A DNA stretch of 12,237 nucleotides from the NCBI GenBank assembly GCA_964642165.1, contig CAZXOC010000228.1:1-12237 (forward strand). The letters are read 5' to 3'. This document shows positions 1-7,207 of this stretch, piece after piece (the first letter of the stretch is position 1; each line of letters starts with the position of its first letter). Both the position numbers and the translations under genes were made by a program. Below the pieces are notes generated by a model that was not told where the DNA came from, searched no databases, and saw only the letters and a program-made list of their open reading frames with translations. The stretch is from CAYRVX01 sp964642165 (GTDB lineage Bacteria > Planctomycetota > Phycisphaerae > SM23-33).

Positions 1-2
1 TC

Positions 3-1064
3 GGCACCGGCGGCGAGCTCCGGGCGCCCGACGACGTGATCGACTGCGGCAACAGTGGCATCATCCTGCGGTTCTTCATGGGTCTGGCCGCCTGCTGCGA
101 CGGCTACACCGTGCTCAGCGGGGACGATTCCATTCGGCACATCCGCCTCTGCCAGCCGCTCGTCGACGCCCTGAACGACCTCGGCGCCTGGGCGGTCTGC
201 ACCAAGGGCGACGGCCATGCCCCCGTCGTCGTCCGAGGGCGCCTCAAGGGGGGGCAGACCGAGATCGACGGCATGGACTCCCAGCCGGTCTCGGCGCTGC
301 TGATCGCCTCGTCGCTGGCCGGCGCGCCGAGCGACCTGGTCGTCCGTCGCCCGGGGGAGAAGCCCTGGGTGGGCGTGACGCTGGACTGGCTCGACCGCTG
401 CGGCGTGGAGTACAGCAACCAGGACTTCGCGCACTACCGCGTGCGCGGGCGGAGCCGGTGGGAGGCCTTCGAGTGCCGGATTCCCCTCGACTGGTCGGCG
501 GCGCTGTACCCGATCGTCGCCGCCGTGCTGACCGAGGGCAGCGAGGTCCGCGTTCCCGGCATGGACTTCGCCGACAGCCAGGGCGACAAGCTCGTGATCG
601 ACGTCCTCCGCGAGATGGGCGCGGACATCGAGATCGAGGGCGACGTGGTGACGGCCCGATCCAGCAGGCTGACCGGGCGCGAGATCGACTGCAACGACTT
701 CATCGACCAGTTCACGCTGCTGGCGGTCGTGGGGACCGGAGCCGCGGGCGAGACGGTCCTGGCCAACGCGGAGGTCTGCCGCCACAAGGAGTGCGACCGC
801 ATCGCCGAGATGCACCGCGCCCTGAAGGCGATGGGCGCCGACGCCGAGCAGCGCGACGACGGGCTGGTCATCCGCGGCGGGCGCCTCCACGGCGCGACCC
901 TCGACAGCCGCTCCGATCACCGCATGGTCATGACGCTCGCGGTGGCCGGACTCGTCGCCGACGGCACGACCGTCGTCTCGAACGTGGAGTGCGTCCGGAA
1001 GACCTTCCCGGCGTTCGTCGCCGAGATGCAGGGCATCGGCGGCGACATGGAGAAACGAAGTTGA
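3..1064 (+). CDS. aroA: 3-phosphoshikimate 1-carboxyvinyltransferase (EPSP synthase), 5'-truncated by the window
   Basis: Joins phosphoenolpyruvate to shikimate 3-phosphate, the sixth step of the cytoplasmic shikimate pathway. About 353 residues are visible; the family is usually near 430, so the N-terminal ~75 residues lie outside the window. The frame is open from base 3, and the GTG at 36 is an internal Val. Family landmarks in order: GNSGIILRF (36-71 region), DSQPVSALL, DWSAALYPIVAA, IDQFTLLAV, CRHKECDRIAEMH, DHRMVM and RKTFPAF. The Arg of the first motif, the Asp of IDQ, the Lys-Glu-Asp-Arg cluster, the Arg of DHR and the late Lys are all kept. Unusual points: the normal SLRxRPM motif reads SIRHIRLCQPL, the KPY substrate loop reads EKPWV, and IDELP reads IDQFT. 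The neighbour aroC supports a shikimate role. The alternative is a divergent paralogue with an altered substrate. Confidence 0.9.
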   Translation, partial: GTGGELRAPDDVIDCGNSGIILRFFMGLAACCDGYTVLSGDDSIRHIRLCQPLVDALNDLGAWAVCTKGDGHAPVVVRGRLKGGQTEIDGMDSQPVSALLIASSLAGAPSDLVVRRPGEKPWVGVTLDWLDRCGVEYSNQDFAHYRVRGRSRWEAFECRIPLDWSAALYPIVAAVLTEGSEVRVPGMDFADSQGDKLVIDVLREMGADIEIEGDVVTARSSRLTGREIDCNDFIDQFTLLAVVGTGAAGETVLANAEVCRHKECDRIAEMHRALKAMGADAEQRDDGLVIRGGRLHGATLDSRSDHRMVMTLAVAGLVADGTTVVSNVECVRKTFPAFVAEMQGIGGDMEKRS

Positions 1065-1140
1065 CGCTGCTGCGGCGTTAGACGCGGCGGCTTTCGCGCG
1101 GGGCTGTGGGGCCCCGACCTATCTGGCAGTGCCTTCTGCG

Positions 1141-1147
1141 AAAGGAG
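1141..1147 (+). promoter_or_regulatory. Ribosome binding site of aroC
   Basis: AAAGGAG sits 8 nt before the ATG at 1156. It decides the aroC start over the upstream in-frame ATG at 1129, because the protein from 1156 begins MLGNTFERVF, matching the normal chorismate synthase N-terminus. Confidence 0.75.
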
Positions 1148-1155
1148 AACCTCGG

Positions 1156-2377
1156 ATGCTGGGCAACACCTTCGAACGGGTCTTCCAGGTCACGACGTGC
1201 GGCGAGTCGTACGGCTGGCACCAGACGGCCNNNNNNNNNNGCCGAGGAGGCCGGCTACGGCGGGGCCCTGTTCTGCGTGGTCAACGGCGTGCCCGCCGGC
1301 ATCGAGCTGGACGTCCCGATGATCCAGAACGAGCTCGACAAGCGCCGTCCCGGCCAGAGCAAGATCGACTCGCCCCGCAAGGAGACCGACCGCGTCGAGG
1401 TCGTCAGCGGCATGTTCGAGGGCAAGACGACCGGTGCGCCGGTCGGCCTGCTCATCCGCAACATCGACACGCAGGACGTCCACATCAACCAGTACCGCGA
1501 CGCCAAGGACGTGATTCGACCCGGGCACGCGGAAGTGAACTTCTTCTACAAGTACGGCGAGCACGCCGACTGGTGCGGCGCCGGGCGGGCCAGCGGACGC
1601 GAGACCTGCGTTCGCGTCGCCGGCGGGGCGGTGGCCAAGCAGATCCTCGCGCGCGAGGGCATCGAGGTCCTCAGCCACGTCATCGAGTCGCACGGCCGCC
1701 GGGGCCGCAGCGTCAGCGCCGGCACCATGACCTTCGAGGAGATGAAGGCCAACTACCGCAGGAACGACCTGAACTGCTGCGACCTGGCGGCGGCGGAGAA
1801 GATGCTGGCCGACCTGTCGGAGGTGGCCGATGCGGGCGACACGGCCGGCGGGGTGATCGAGCTCGTCGCGCGCGGCGTGCCGGCCGGGCTCGGGGAGCCC
1901 GTCTTCGACAAGCTCAAGGCGACCATCGCCCACGGCCTGTGCAGCATCGGGGCGATGACCGGCCTGGAGTTCGGCGCGGGCTTCCAGGCCGCCACCATGC
2001 TCGGCAGCGAGTGGAACGACCCGCCGTTCCTGGTCGACGGCAAGGTCCGCTTCCGAACGAACAACTGCGGCGGCTTTCTCGGCGGCATGAGCAACGGCGA
2101 GGACCTCGTCGTCAAGATGGGCGTCAAGCCGACCCCCACCATTTCCAAGGAGCAGGACACGGTCGACATGATGACCATGGAGGCCAGGAAGCTCGAGGCC
2201 ATCACCCGCCGCGACATCACGATCCTGCCGCGGATCTATCCCGTCGCCGAGGCCATGGTCGCCATCGCCGTCCTGGACGCCCTGTACCTCGCCCGCGGCT
2301 GGTACGCCGTGGCCAAGCCGGCGGCGAAGTGGATCGATCTCACCGAGCCCAGGCACAAGGGCGAGTACACCAAGTAG
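1156..2377 (+). CDS. aroC: Chorismate synthase, divergent, interrupted by a scaffold gap
   Basis: Converts EPSP to chorismate with reduced FMN. The first 25 codons (1156-1230) give MLGNTFERVFQVTTCGESYG, the family N-terminus. After the 10-N gap the coding frame shifts by one and runs from 1241 to the TAG at 2377: VVNGVPAGIELD, LDKRRPGQSK, FEGKTTGAPVGLLI, RPGHAE, GRASGRET, VPAGLGEPVFDKL, AHGLCSIGA, KPTPTI and AEAMVAI. At least 403 residues, longer than the usual ~360-390; the excess is around the gap. The second family signature (GRASGRET region) is kept. The His of GESHG is Tyr, NHAGGILGG reads NNCGGFLGG, and RHDPCV reads RRDITI. It lies 91 nt after aroA on the same strand. The identification is firm; catalytic competence is less certain. 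Confidence 0.9.
1231..1240. other. Scaffold gap inside aroC
   Basis: Ten Ns. The left flank ends on a complete codon in the aroC frame and the right flank resumes coding at 1241 in another frame, so the true gap length must be a multiple of 3 and the ten Ns are a placeholder. In other chorismate synthases GESHG is followed at once by the residues matching GALFCVVNG, so about 11 flanking residues (WHQTA and AEEAGY) plus the gap have no counterpart. Confidence 0.9.
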
Positions 2378-2395
2378 CCCTCCCGCGGCACCCGG

Positions 2396-2404
2396 TGGTA
2401 TAAT
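2396..2404 (+). promoter_or_regulatory. Extended -10 promoter (TGGTATAAT) of the aspartic protease gene
   Basis: TG, one base, then a perfect TATAAT at 2399-2404. No good -35 box lies 17 nt upstream, which fits an extended -10 promoter. Initiation about 7 nt downstream would leave a leader of only about 9 nt before the ATG at 2420, and no Shine-Dalgarno sequence is visible there. Confidence 0.6.
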
Positions 2405-2419
2405 GCCCCTGGTGCGCAT

Positions 2420-2803
2420 ATGGGCCTGTTCCAGGTCAAGGCGAAGCTGGCCAATCCCGCCGACCCGAAGCGGTCCTTCGAGGAGGATTTCTGGGTCGAC
2501 TCCGGCGCGCTGTACACCTTCGTGCCCGAGGACCGCTTGGAAGAGATCGGTGTGGGGCCGCTTCACGCGCGAGAGCTGGTCCTCGCCGATGGCCGGCGGC
2601 AGCGCAGGATGCTCGGCGAGGCCCGCATCACGCTGCCGGACTTGGGCGAGACGATGACCTGCCCGGTGGTCTTCGCGCCCGTCGGCTCCCTCTACCTGCT
2701 GGGCGTAACGGCCCTGGAGAACTTCGGCGTGCAGATCGACCCGATGGCCAGGAAGCTCAAGCCCATTCTCGGCATCATCGGCGGCTTCCTGGGCTCGAGG
2801 TAG
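2420..2803 (+). CDS. Small retropepsin-like (clan AA) aspartic protease
   Basis: A 127-residue protein with the catalytic Asp motif VDSGALYTFVP near residues 26-36 and a C-terminal LLGVTALENFGVQID stretch, the usual clan AA pattern of a hydrophobic-hydrophobic-Gly segment that ends the fold. Length fits a single-domain retropepsin-like subunit, which in known relatives works as a dimer. There is no signal peptide or membrane segment, so it should be cytoplasmic. It starts at the ATG at 2420 just after an extended -10 promoter and stands as its own transcription unit between aroC (same strand, 42 nt upstream) and the convergent methyltransferase gene. Its substrate cannot be read from the sequence. 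Similar small bacterial proteases are often annotated only as 'clan AA aspartic protease'. Confidence 0.8.
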   Translation: MGLFQVKAKLANPADPKRSFEEDFWVDSGALYTFVPEDRLEEIGVGPLHARELVLADGRRQRRMLGEARITLPDLGETMTCPVVFAPVGSLYLLGVTALENFGVQIDPMARKLKPILGIIGGFLGSR

Positions 2804-2840
2804 CCCTTCGCGACCCGACCGGCCCGCTCTCGAGGACCGT

Positions 2841-3641
2841 TCATCGCCTGCGCGCCAGCGTCACGGCGTGATAGCCCCACGCGTCGGATGCGCTGTCGAG
2901 GACGTCGAAGCCTGCCTGGCGGGCCCAGTCGTGCACGGCGGCCAGCGGGCGGGTCGTCATCCGAAGGGGCTCGCCGTCGAAGCCGCGGAACGTGCCGTTG
3001 ACCATCCGCAGGTTCGCGTGGCCGGTCTGCGTCGTGAACAGGAACGAGCCGCCGTCGGCCAGGGCCCGGCAGGCGATCGCCATCGACCGCCGAATCGTCC
3101 GGTCGTTCTCCATCCAGTCGTAGAAGCCGGAGGCGACCAGGACCGCCGGCCGGCGGTGCAGGCGAAGGAAGCACGTCACGTCCAGGGCGTTGCCGTGCTC
3201 GTAGCGGATGTTGCCCAGGCCGCGCGCGGCCGCCTGGCGGCGCCCTTCGGCCAGCCACCGCTCGTCGAGGTCCCAGCACAGCGCTTCGACGGGCTCGCCG
3301 GGCAGCCTGGCCAGGACGTCCTGGATGTACCCGGCCGGGCCGGCGGCAACGTCCAGGACGAGGATCTTCCCGCCGTCGGCCAACTGCCGGCGGATCGCCC
3401 GCTCTAGCAGGCCTTCCAAGTTCCGTCTTCGGATGCGGACCGCTTCCCAGGCCGGGTGGCCCAGGTAGATGCCGTCCAGCAGCCTACCCACCCACAGCCT
3501 GCCGGAGGGCTGGTTGCGGTAGACGTAGTCCAGCATCGTTCCCGAGGTAAGCCCGTGCTCGCGGGCGATGCGGACGCCGTCGCTCAGGCGGCCCACCGTG
3601 CGGACCAGCGCCTTCCAGGCCGTCAGTTGCAGCGTGCTCAT
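2841..3641 (-). CDS. Class I SAM-dependent methyltransferase, Methyltransf_20 (YnbC C-terminal half) type
   Basis: A 266-residue protein. Residues 1-85 form a helical N-terminal region with TSGTMLDYVYRNQPSG (32-47), which I recognise as the entry to Methyltransf_20 domains. The SAM-binding glycine loop is LDVAAGPAG (96-104), followed by the acidic strand end CWDLDERW (122-129) and ASGFYDWMEND (170-180). In E. coli YnbC (from memory) this domain is fused behind an alpha/beta hydrolase; here it stands alone. It is the last gene of the six-gene lipid operon, so a phospholipid or lipid intermediate is the likely substrate; this is inference. AAGGAG at 3652-3657 lies 10 nt before the ATG at 3641 and supports this start. 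Its beginning overlaps the 3' end of the upstream acyltransferase frame by 158 nt; codon use in the overlap favours the methyltransferase frame. Confidence 0.8.
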   Translation of the reverse strand: MSTLQLTAWKALVRTVGRLSDGVRIAREHGLTSGTMLDYVYRNQPSGRLWVGRLLDGIYLGHPAWEAVRIRRRNLEGLLERAIRRQLADGGKILVLDVAAGPAGYIQDVLARLPGEPVEALCWDLDERWLAEGRRQAAARGLGNIRYEHGNALDVTCFLRLHRRPAVLVASGFYDWMENDRTIRRSMAIACRALADGGSFLFTTQTGHANLRMVNGTFRGFDGEPLRMTTRPLAAVHDWARQAGFDVLDSASDAWGYHAVTLARRR

Positions 3642-4377
3642 GGTCCATGCTCTCCTTGCGGGCCCGCAGGACGAGTCGGCCGACCCGGCGCTCCAGGTCG
3701 CCTGCTACGAGCAACCAGCTCTGCTTGCCTTGCCTCGACCCCCCGAACCGCACGGGCTCGCCGAAGGCCACTCGGATCGCGCCCGGGCGGGGAAACGCTC
3801 TGCCCTTCGGGCAGCACTCGTACGTGCCGTCGATCCCTGCCGGCAGGACCGGCAAGCCGCAGGTCAACGCCAGCAGGCCCACGCCGCCCTTGAAGGGCGC
3901 CATCCTGCCGTCCCGCGAGCGCGTGCCCTCCGGGAAGACGATGAGGTTGGCCCCGCGCCGGAGCTCCTCGCGACAGAACGACATCGCCCGCCTGTCGAAC
4001 CGGTCTCTGGCCATGGGGATCGTGTTGGCCAGGAGGAACGCGAGCCAATGCCGCCACGGATGCCGGAGGAAGTAGTCCTTCGCGCACAGGGCGCGGACGC
4101 CGTTGACGCGCCAGAGCGGAAACGACGAGAGCAGCACCAGCGCATCGAGGTGACTGGCGTGGTTGGCCACGACGAGATGCCCCCGCAGGTGGCGCAGCCG
4201 GCTGCCGTCTCGCGCGCGGACGCCGTGGAAGAGCCCCAGGTACGCCCGGACCAGGACCTGGACGACGACCCTCGCGACGTTCGTCGAGACGCCGTTCCGC
4301 GCCAGGTCCAGCGCCGACGGCGGCGGACCGTACTGCCAGTACATCATCTCCGCGCGGTCCTCGCGCTGGTGCTCCAT
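3484..4377 (-). CDS. PlsC-type lysophospholipid / 1-acylglycerol-3-phosphate acyltransferase
   Basis: A 297-residue frame. The acyltransferase core is clear: NHASHLDAL (the catalytic HX4D block), FPEGTRSRDGRMAPFKGGVG (acceptor-phosphate binding block) and LPVLPAGIDG (block IV), followed by IRVAFGEPVRF. No full signal peptide; hydrophobic stretches near VARVVVQVLVRAYLGLF and LVLLSSFPLW suggest membrane association. It acylates a lysophosphatidic acid-like acceptor in this family. The start at 4377 lies 4 nt after the radical SAM gene; ATG 4347, preceded by GAGGA, is an alternative. The last ~52 residues overlap the methyltransferase gene and look like non-conserved read-through: the recognisable protein ends near LVLRARKE. 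A one-base indel would instead end the protein in a 4-nt ATGA overlap at 3638-3641. Confidence 0.87.
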   Translation of the reverse strand: MEHQREDRAEMMYWQYGPPPSALDLARNGVSTNVARVVVQVLVRAYLGLFHGVRARDGSRLRHLRGHLVVANHASHLDALVLLSSFPLWRVNGVRALCAKDYFLRHPWRHWLAFLLANTIPMARDRFDRRAMSFCREELRRGANLIVFPEGTRSRDGRMAPFKGGVGLLALTCGLPVLPAGIDGTYECCPKGRAFPRPGAIRVAFGEPVRFGGSRQGKQSWLLVAGDLERRVGRLVLRARKESMDHEHAATDGLEGAGPHGGPPERRRPHRPRARAYLGNDAGLRLPQPALRQAVGG

Positions 4378-4381
4378 GGCA

Positions 4382-6259
4382 CTACCCCGTGAGCTGCGCC
4401 GACACCGGGACCGGCGCGGCTCGTTGCGGCGGGGGACCCGGGGGCCTCGCGACCGCCGTACCGGGCAGCGCGTGGCTTGCGGGCCCTCCCGCGGCGCTCC
4501 GCATCGGGATCCGGCTGACGGGCGGGCGGGCGGCGCGCCGGCTTCGACCGAGCAGGAGGCGCAGCGCCCAGCCGCTCGTTCGCCGAATGGTCTGGGCCAG
4601 CCCCCACATCCCGAGCAGTTGCAGGCCCGCATCGGCGAGATACGGCCTGGTCTTCGGGCGCACCAGGGCCGCCAGGAACCGCAGCGGGTTGTGGAAGTAC
4701 ACGTACGCCGCCGTGAGGTTGAGCTGCTTGCGCCAGGGCCTTCCGTGCCTCGACGCCACCACGAAGCTGTCGCTGAGCATGTACGGTTCGATGCGCCGGC
4801 CGCCGACGCTCTCGAACACGAGCCCCGACGCATACGCCCGGTCGTACAGCCGCGATCCCGGCGCGGGCGTGGTCATCAGGATCTGGACGTCGGCCGCGCC
4901 CGCCTTGCGCAGCAGCCTCACCTGGTTGAGCAGGCCCCGGGCGCTGCCGCGCGTGTACAGGGGCTGCTCGTCGTCGTGCATCATCATCGGCATCGGGAAG
5001 ATGCCCTGGGCTCGCAGCAGGCCGAACAGCTCCAAGGTGCTCCCGACGCTCTGCCCCTTGTCGATCAGCGTGGCCGTCATGTCCTCCACGCCCAGCCAGA
5101 GCGCCTGGAGGCCGGCCTGTCGCATCAGGGGAAGGTGCCGGCTCGCCCGGAGCGTGTCGAGGACGGTCGCCTCGGTGCCCCAGCGGATCGTCCGGCCGAG
5201 GGGCCTGCCATTCAGCTCCGTCCGGGCAAGCGTGCCGGCGATGTCCGCCGCGCGGTGTCGGTCGTTGAAGAAGTTGCCCCCGATCAGGCTGAAATGCTTG
5301 AAACCGAAGGCATTGTGGAGGCGGCGCATCTCGTCGGCGATCCGCGGGCCGCTCTTCATGCGGTGCCGGCGCTGGTTGTACGCGGGGATCGGGCAGTAGG
5401 GGCAGGCGAACCGGCACCCCGCCATGATGAAGAGGGAGGCGATCGGGCTGTGTCGGCGAACTCGCCCGCGCTCGAGGGCGCGGGAGCTCAGGGCGGCCTT
5501 CCTGCCGGGCGGTTCGAGAAGCTCGTAGCCCAACGCCGGGCGCGGCAGCTCGTCGAGGTCGCCGAGGAGGCGCTGGATGCCCGTGTCGACGAGCTCCTCG
5601 GCCATGCCGTCGGTGCCGCCTCGGGCGTAGAGCAGCCCGGGGATCCCGTCCAGCAGCCCGTCGTCGCGGGCGCGGAGGAACGTCTCCCGCAGGCCGGCGG
5701 CAGGGGGGGCGGCGGCCCGAACCGAGAGCAGCACTTCGAGGAGGCCCAGCAGGACGTACTCCTCGCCGGTGACCGCGACGTCGGCGCCCCAGGGATCGGC
5801 CGGATCGGCCCGGAAGACGGTCCACGGCTCGTAGATGACCAGGGGCCCGCCGACGACGATCAGCGGCCGGTGCGCGGCATCGATCCGGCACGCGTCACGA
5901 ATCAGCGCCATGCATGGGGCCGAGTGGATCTGCAGGCTGGAGATCAGGAAGAGGTCGGGGATCCTGCCGTCCAGCCGCATTTGCGACGGGCGGAAGCCCC
6001 GGTTCCACTGCTGAAGGACGATGCGGGTCTTGCGGAACCCGGCGTCGGCCATCGCCGCCCCGATGGCCCGCACGCCGGCCGGAACCATCCAGCGCTCCGC
6101 GTAGAGGAACGGCAGCATCCGCGTGCGATGATCGAACGCGCAGGCGATGACGCACGTGAGGTCGTGGCGGCGAGCGACGCGCCGGAGGCGCCGGCGGATG
6201 TCGGTCATCTCGCCTGGCCGGAGCAGGCGATCCTGCGTGGCACGAGATGGCAGTTCCAT
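4382..6259 (-). CDS. B12-binding-type radical SAM enzyme, probably lipid-modifying
   Basis: A 625-residue protein. Residues ~35-180 look like a cobalamin-binding-type Rossmann domain (DLFLISSLQIHS 102-113, RPLIVVGGPL 131-140, GADVAVTGEEY 158-168). The radical SAM core starts at ~272 with the cluster motif CRFACPYC (Cys 282, 286, 289), then SLIGGNFF, the GTEA strand and LWLGVEDM. A C-terminal region (~515-575) has NPLRFLAAL and an amphipathic stretch that may touch the membrane; the last ~50 residues are Pro/Ala-rich and probably disordered. AGGAGG at 6269-6274, 9 nt before the ATG, fixes the start. The usual DxHxxG base-on cobalamin ligand motif is not visible in the N-terminal domain. Relatives methylate or couple unactivated carbons. 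Its place between cdsA-like and plsC-like genes suggests an acyl-chain or headgroup substrate. Confidence 0.85.
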   Translation of the reverse strand: MELPSRATQDRLLRPGEMTDIRRRLRRVARRHDLTCVIACAFDHRTRMLPFLYAERWMVPAGVRAIGAAMADAGFRKTRIVLQQWNRGFRPSQMRLDGRIPDLFLISSLQIHSAPCMALIRDACRIDAAHRPLIVVGGPLVIYEPWTVFRADPADPWGADVAVTGEEYVLLGLLEVLLSVRAAAPPAAGLRETFLRARDDGLLDGIPGLLYARGGTDGMAEELVDTGIQRLLGDLDELPRPALGYELLEPPGRKAALSSRALERGRVRRHSPIASLFIMAGCRFACPYCPIPAYNQRRHRMKSGPRIADEMRRLHNAFGFKHFSLIGGNFFNDRHRAADIAGTLARTELNGRPLGRTIRWGTEATVLDTLRASRHLPLMRQAGLQALWLGVEDMTATLIDKGQSVGSTLELFGLLRAQGIFPMPMMMHDDEQPLYTRGSARGLLNQVRLLRKAGAADVQILMTTPAPGSRLYDRAYASGLVFESVGGRRIEPYMLSDSFVVASRHGRPWRKQLNLTAAYVYFHNPLRFLAALVRPKTRPYLADAGLQLLGMWGLAQTIRRTSGWALRLLLGRSRRAARPPVSRIPMRSAAGGPASHALPGTAVARPPGPPPQRAAPVPVSAQLTG

Positions 6260-6268
6260 GGGACCGGG

Positions 6269-6274
6269 CCTCCT
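6269..6274 (-). promoter_or_regulatory. Ribosome binding site of the radical SAM gene
   Basis: AGGAGG on the minus strand, 9 nt before the ATG at 6259, within the 33-nt space after the cytidylyltransferase stop. Confidence 0.75.
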
Positions 6275-6292
6275 GTCGGGCTCCGCGGCGCC

Positions 6293-7207
6293 TCACGCCT
6301 TGACGAAGTACCGAACCACGTGGAAGAACGCCGGGGCCGTCAGGATCAGGCTGTCGCAACGGTCCAGAATGCCGCCGTGCCCGGGGATGGCGCGGCCCAT
6401 GTCCTTGACGCGCACGTCGCGCTTGATGAAGGAGACCACCAGGTCGCCGCACGTCCCGAGCACGGCGACGGGCACGGCCAGCAGCGCCGCGGCGACCGGG
6501 TCGATCCCGGGCAGGGCCCGGCCGAGGAGATACCCCATCAGCACGACCGACGCCGAGGCCAGCACGGCGCCCTCGATCGTCTTGCTCGGGCTGATGCGGG
6601 GGATGAGCTTGTGGCGGCCCAGCCACGTGCCCCACAGGTACCCGAACGCGTCGTTGCACGCCACGAGCACCAGCAGGTAGAAGGCACAGGCTACGCCGTG
6701 GGCCAGGTCCCGCAGGTACGCCAAGTGGCTCAGGAACCACCCGAAGTACAGCACCGCGAGGATCGACAGGCAGACCGTCTGGAGCATGTGCCGGTACCGC
6801 CCGCGGGCAATCGGTACCAGCAGCAGCACGCCCACGGCCAGCATCGGGCCCGCCTGGTGCAGGCCGTACCATCCCCCGAACACCGGCACGTACATGCCGA
6901 CGACCAGCCCATAGCACAGCCACGCCACGGGGCGGTCCTGCCACAGCCCCGTCACGCGGTTGAACTCGCGAACGCATTGGAGCGACAGCAGCAGGACCAC
7001 GGCCTGGAACAGCATGCGGCTGTACACCAGCGGCAGGAGGATCGGCGGGATCATGGCGAACCACACCAGGTACTTGACGGCGAGCGGGCGGGCGCTGGCG
7101 CCCCTGACCCGGGCCACGACGCAGGCGACCACCGTCGTCAGGCCGAACCCGCCCATGATGCAGACCGTCAGGTAGAGGATCTGCTCCCCGATGCGCGGAG
7201 TGCCCAT
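6293..7207 (-). CDS. Phosphatidate cytidylyltransferase (CdsA / YnbB type)
   Basis: Makes CDP-diacylglycerol from phosphatidate and CTP in the inner membrane. The 304-residue protein has about seven to eight hydrophobic segments and the full family signature near residues 259-285: SFIKRDVRVKD followed by IPGHGGILDRCD. The upstream motif NDAFGYLWG...ISPSKTIEG (185-213) is also typical. GGAGG 5 nt before the ATG at 7207 supports the start, which lies inside the 3' end of the upstream gene (40-nt overlap), implying translational coupling. Because it sits next to a YnbA-like transferase rather than in a housekeeping lipid locus, it is more likely a dedicated second cytidylyltransferase than the main cdsA; this is inference. 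Confidence 0.93.
   Translation of the reverse strand: MGTPRIGEQILYLTVCIMGGFGLTTVVACVVARVRGASARPLAVKYLVWFAMIPPILLPLVYSRMLFQAVVLLLSLQCVREFNRVTGLWQDRPVAWLCYGLVVGMYVPVFGGWYGLHQAGPMLAVGVLLLVPIARGRYRHMLQTVCLSILAVLYFGWFLSHLAYLRDLAHGVACAFYLLVLVACNDAFGYLWGTWLGRHKLIPRISPSKTIEGAVLASASVVLMGYLLGRALPGIDPVAAALLAVPVAVLGTCGDLVVSFIKRDVRVKDMGRAIPGHGGILDRCDSLILTAPAFFHVVRYFVKA

Noticed and set aside
1108..1115. GGGGCCCC palindrome between aroA and aroC
   Set aside because: No loop and no T-run; expected by chance at this GC content.
1129..2403. A frame reading straight through the aroC gap
   Set aside because: Only its first part matches chorismate synthase; after the Ns it is out of frame and Arg-rich.
2791..2806. 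GGGCT-N6-AGCCC hairpin at the end of the protease gene
   Set aside because: Only 5 bp, overlaps the stop codon, no T-run; too weak to call a terminator although it lies between convergent genes.
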